A stretch of 64,000 nt of DNA from contig JBJEOH010000041.1 in NCBI GenBank assembly GCA_051880615.1, positions 124,001 through 188,000 of the forward strand, written 5' to 3'. The stretch is from UBA7067 sp051880615 (GTDB lineage: Bacteria; Bacillota; Clostridia; Oscillospirales; Acutalibacteraceae). The translations under genes were made by a program, and so were the position numbers. This document shows, one piece after another, positions 60,922 through 64,000 of the stretch. The notes under the pieces were generated by a model, which saw nothing but the letters and a program-made list of their open reading frames with translations, did no database searches and had not been told where the DNA came from. The stretch's first letter is position 1, and each line of letters starts with the position of its first letter.

Positions 60922-61942
60922 AAAGTGGTATGAAAAATCAGGTAATCAGGGCGGCGTGGTTGTAAGCTCACGAATCCGCCTTGCAAGAAATCTTAAGAAC
61001 TATCCGTTCCCGAACAAGGCGTCCCTTGAACAGAAAAAGGAAATCGCTCAAAAGGTAAAGCTTGCGCTTGAGGAAAGCAACAGCACGCTTTCAAACAGCT
61101 TCACTTTTATATCGATGGAGGAGCTGAATCAGATACAGGCTGTATCGCTTGTTGAAAAGCATCTTATCAGCCCCGAGTTTGCATCAGACCGCAAGGGAAG
61201 GTATCTGATGCTGTCAAAGGACGAGTCGATAAGCATTATGATTAACGAAGAGGATCACATCAGAATTCAGGTTTTAGGCAGCGGCTTAAGCCTGAACGAA
61301 TGTTATGATACCGCAAATAACCTCGACACACTGCTTGACAATGCTCTGGGATTTGCTTTCAATAACAAGCTCGGTTATCTTACCCAGTGCCCGACAAATC
61401 TCGGTACAGGTATGAGAGCGTCGCTTATGCTGCATATTCCCGCAACTGAGAAAAACCGTTCGATAAACCGTATTTCAGGCAACCTCTCAAAGCTCGGTAT
61501 GGAGCTCAGGGGAACCTTCGGCGAGGGCAGCGATGCAAAAGGCTCGCTGTATCAGCTGTCAAATCAGATAACCCTCGGACTTTCAGAGCATAATGCTATT
61601 GAAAATCTGAAGAACATAGCCTCACAGCTTATAGATCAGGAGGAAAAGAGCCTTGCCGAGATTTCAAAGACTATTGAAACACAGGATGTAATCGCACGCA
61701 GCCTTGCACTGCTCAAAAGCGCAAAGCTGATGTCAAACGATGAGGCTATGAAGCTTATCTCAAATGTAAGAGTAGGTATGAATACAGGACTTATCAAAAG
61801 TGCCGACTACGCAAGGCTTAACCGCTTAAACGAGCAGATTCAGCCTGCAACTCTTATGACGGCTGAGGGCAAGGAGCTTACGCCGCAGCAGAGGGATATT
61901 AAGCGAGCTCAAATTTTAAATAATGAATTTAAAGCGTTTTAA
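60914..61942 (+). CDS. mcsB: Protein arginine kinase McsB
   Basis: Phosphorylates arginine on CtsR and misfolded proteins, marking them for ClpCP. 342 residues with the guanido-kinase start VVVSSRIRLARNLKNYPFP, the catalytic region LGYLTQCPTNLGTGMRAS and the conserved LNRLNEQIQPATLM end. ATG at 60914 with AAGGAGGG upstream; the open frame extends further 5' inside mcsA but that part is not protein-like. Confidence 0.96.
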   Translation: MAEKWYEKSGNQGGVVVSSRIRLARNLKNYPFPNKASLEQKKEIAQKVKLALEESNSTLSNSFTFISMEELNQIQAVSLVEKHLISPEFASDRKGRYLMLSKDESISIMINEEDHIRIQVLGSGLSLNECYDTANNLDTLLDNALGFAFNNKLGYLTQCPTNLGTGMRASLMLHIPATEKNRSINRISGNLSKLGMELRGTFGEGSDAKGSLYQLSNQITLGLSEHNAIENLKNIASQLIDQEEKSLAEISKTIETQDVIARSLALLKSAKLMSNDEAMKLISNVRVGMNTGLIKSADYARLNRLNEQIQPATLMTAEGKELTPQQRDIKRAQILNNEFKAF

Positions 61943-62009
61943 TTTGACAATTTGAGAAATATTAAGAATAAGTTGGAAGAATGAAAAATGAAACAGGGAG
62001 GTATGTTTT

Positions 62010-64000
62010 ATGTATAATTTCAGAGGATTTACACAGAAGGCAAACGATGCGCTTAATCTTGCCATTGAAAAAGCCGAGCAGCTCGGACACACATATATCG
62101 GAACAGAGCATATTTTACTCGGGCTTCTCGGCTCAGATAATAGCGTAGCCGCCACTGCGCTTGAATCAGCCGGAGTTACTGCGCAGGAGATTGAAAATCA
62201 GATAAAAACTCAGATAGGCTCCGGCTCAAAAACAACTCTCTCTCCGTCGGACTTCACGCCGCGAACGAAAAGGGTTGTTCAGGGAGCTATCGCAGTCGCT
62301 GCACGCTACGGTCATAACTATGTCGGCAGCGAGCATCTTCTGATTGCCTTGCTGTCTGAGGACGACAGCTACGCCGTTCACTTCATTTTTGGCTGCGGCG
62401 CAAGACCGAACGAGATTTTGCAGAGCCTTGCAAGTCAGCTCAACTCATCGGGTGAAAGCGGTGAGCAGGGAGGATACGCAGGAATTGACGGCGGAGCAAA
62501 ATCCGGCGGCAAAAGCGGTACAAAGACGCTCGAAAAATTTGGCGAGGATCTTACCGAAAAGGCTAAAAAGGGCGGCATAGACCCCGTTATCGGACGCGAA
62601 GCAGAGATAAACAGGGTTATCCAGATTTTGTCAAGAAGAACAAAGAATAATCCTTGTCTTATCGGTGAGCCGGGCGTAGGCAAAACGGCAGTGGCAGAGG
62701 GACTTGCACTGCGTATTGCCAACGGTGATGTTCCTGACCTGCTTAAAAACAAAAGAGTTTTTGCGCTTGACTTAACAGGTATGGTTGCAGGCTCAAAGTA
62801 CAGAGGTGACTTTGAGGAGCGCATAAAGGCGGCAATGGACGAGGTTAAAAACGACGGCAACATTATCCTCTTTATTGACGAGCTTCACACCATTATCGGT
62901 GCAGGCAGTGCCGAGGGCAGCGCAGACGCGGCGAATATTTTAAAGCCTGCACTCGCAAGGGGAGATTTGCAGGTTATCGGCGCAACAACAATCAACGAAT
63001 ACAGAAAGCACATCGAAAAGGATGCGGCTCTTGAAAGGCGTTTTCAGCCTGTAACAGTCGGCGAGCCAACAACCGAGGAAACGGTGCAGATTCTGAAGGG
63101 CTTGCGTGACAGGTATGAGGCTCACCATAAGGTGTCAATCCCTGATGAAGCAATCGAGACAGCCGTTGATTTGTCATCAAGATATATTACAGACAGATTC
63201 CTGCCCGATAAGGCGATTGACCTTATCGATGAGGCGGCGTCAAAGGTTCGCCTCAGCGCACACACTCAGCCGACAAGCCTTAAAGAGCTTGAAGATAAGA
63301 TAAACAGGCTTGAGCAGGAGAAGTCAGCCGCAATCAACGCTCAGGAATTTGAGCAGGCGGCAAAGCTGCGCGATGAGCAGAACGAGGCAAAATCTCAGCT
63401 TGAAAAGGCAAAGGACGAGTGGAAGCAGAACACCGACAATTCCTCGGGTACAGTAACCGAGGAGGATATTGCAAACATTGTATCGCAATGGACGGGAATC
63501 CCGGTAGCAAAGCTTACACAGGAGGAAAGCCGGAAGCTTCTGAATATGGAGGAGATACTCCATAAGAGGGTTGTAGGACAGAATGAGGCTGTTGACAGCG
63601 TTGCAAGGGCAATCCGCCGAGGCAGAGTAGGTCTTAAAGACCCGAAAAGACCGCAAGGCTCGTTTATCTTCTTAGGTCCTACAGGCGTAGGTAAAACTGA
63701 GCTGTGCAAGGCGCTTGCCGAGGCAGTGTTCGGCGATGAAAACGCTATGATAAGACTTGATATGTCCGAGTATATGGAAAAGCATACGGTGTCAAAGCTT
63801 GTAGGCTCACCTCCGGGATATGTCGGTTATGACGAGGGTGGACAGCTCACCGATAAGGTCAGAAGTCATCCGTATTCAGTAGTTCTTTTTGATGAGATTG
63901 AAAAGGCGCATCCCGATGTGTTCAATATGCTGCTCCAGATTCTTGAGGACGGCAGACTTACCGACTCACAGGGCAGACTGGTTGACTTTAAAAACACCGT
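62010..64000 (+). CDS. clpC: ATP-dependent Clp protease ATPase ClpC (3' end outside window)
   Basis: HSP100 unfoldase that delivers substrates, including arginine-phosphorylated proteins, to ClpP. About 663 residues are present: two Clp N-terminal repeats (FTQKANDALNLAIEKAEQ; HTYIGTEHILLGLLG), first AAA domain with Walker A GEPGVGKTAVAE and ELHTIIGAGSAEGS, a coiled M-domain with UVR-like INAQEFEQAAKLRDEQNE, and second AAA domain with GPTGVGKTELCK. The frame stays open to the window edge. Ribosome binding site GGGAGGT at 61996-62002. Confidence 0.97.
   Translation, partial: MYNFRGFTQKANDALNLAIEKAEQLGHTYIGTEHILLGLLGSDNSVAATALESAGVTAQEIENQIKTQIGSGSKTTLSPSDFTPRTKRVVQGAIAVAARYGHNYVGSEHLLIALLSEDDSYAVHFIFGCGARPNEILQSLASQLNSSGESGEQGGYAGIDGGAKSGGKSGTKTLEKFGEDLTEKAKKGGIDPVIGREAEINRVIQILSRRTKNNPCLIGEPGVGKTAVAEGLALRIANGDVPDLLKNKRVFALDLTGMVAGSKYRGDFEERIKAAMDEVKNDGNIILFIDELHTIIGAGSAEGSADAANILKPALARGDLQVIGATTINEYRKHIEKDAALERRFQPVTVGEPTTEETVQILKGLRDRYEAHHKVSIPDEAIETAVDLSSRYITDRFLPDKAIDLIDEAASKVRLSAHTQPTSLKELEDKINRLEQEKSAAINAQEFEQAAKLRDEQNEAKSQLEKAKDEWKQNTDNSSGTVTEEDIANIVSQWTGIPVAKLTQEESRKLLNMEEILHKRVVGQNEAVDSVARAIRRGRVGLKDPKRPQGSFIFLGPTGVGKTELCKALAEAVFGDENAMIRLDMSEYMEKHTVSKLVGSPPGYVGYDEGGQLTDKVRSHPYSVVLFDEIEKAHPDVFNMLLQILEDGRLTDSQGRLVDFKNT

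Overview
The window reads as a chromosomal stretch of an anaerobic, spore-forming, low-to-mid GC Clostridium-class bacterium, most like the Ruminococcaceae/Oscillospirales. Supporting signs are the sporulation genes yabP and yabQ, class III (anaerobic) ribonucleotide reductase, two [FeFe]-hydrogenase-type proteins, meso-diaminopimelate synthesis through DapL, a four-gene bacterial glycogen operon, and the CtsR-McsA-McsB-ClpC stress operon. No phage, insertion sequence, CRISPR array, rRNA or tRNA gene was seen. The species is not assigned.

Region by region: (1) 1-13.1 kb, a dense plus-strand housekeeping run: dxs (5' end outside the window), tlyA, nadK, argR, recN, a dispersed repeat, recJ, relA, dtd, an MBL hydrolase, hemZ and a uridine-kinase-like gene. 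(2) 13.1-18.6 kb, a zinc-ribbon protein followed by the conserved yabM-yabN-(hup)-yabO-yabP-yabQ-divIC-yabR block. (3) 18.7-20 kb, a membrane protein and a convergent lipoprotein flanking a structured, repeat-bearing spacer. (4) 20.1-33.8 kb, an ANTAR regulator, carA, a carB ORF continuous with dapF, pyrG, dapL, a small unknown, ddl, murF, an NSS-family transporter and a type 4 uracil-DNA glycosylase. (5) 34.1-40.1 kb, glgB-glgC-glgD-glgA. (6) 40.2-43.8 kb, mixed small genes. (7) 43.9-48.9 kb, a putative H2-sensing cluster: [2Fe-2S] protein, PAS-bearing HydS-like protein, SpoIIE-type phosphatase, HydA2-like hydrogenase, then a broken ogt. (8) 48.9-53.5 kb, minus-strand alanine symporter, pyrD-pyrK and a transglutaminase lipoprotein. 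(9) 53.8-56.2 kb, an EctB-like aminotransferase with an ATP-grasp protein. (10) 56.3-59.6 kb, nrdD-nrdG behind two pairs of NrdR-like boxes, and a ferredoxin. (11) 59.8-64 kb, ctsR-mcsA-mcsB-clpC behind a promoter bracketed by two CtsR operators; clpC runs off the end.

How the genes work together: carbamoyl phosphate (CarA/CarB), CTP (PyrG) and meso-DAP/peptidoglycan precursors (DapL, DapF, Ddl, MurF) are encoded in one run, with the carB and dapF reading frames physically joined. The hydrogenase cluster couples a catalytic-type hydrogenase to a likely gas/redox sensor and a phosphatase with an unassigned C-terminal domain. The most unusual items are the carB::dapF fusion with an internal ribosome binding site and start, the phosphatase extension in the hydrogen-sensing cluster, the EctB-like/ATP-grasp pair, the Lys/Thr/Ala-rich tail on GlgB, the Cys-to-Ser ogt remnant, and the structured spacer at 19.4 kb.
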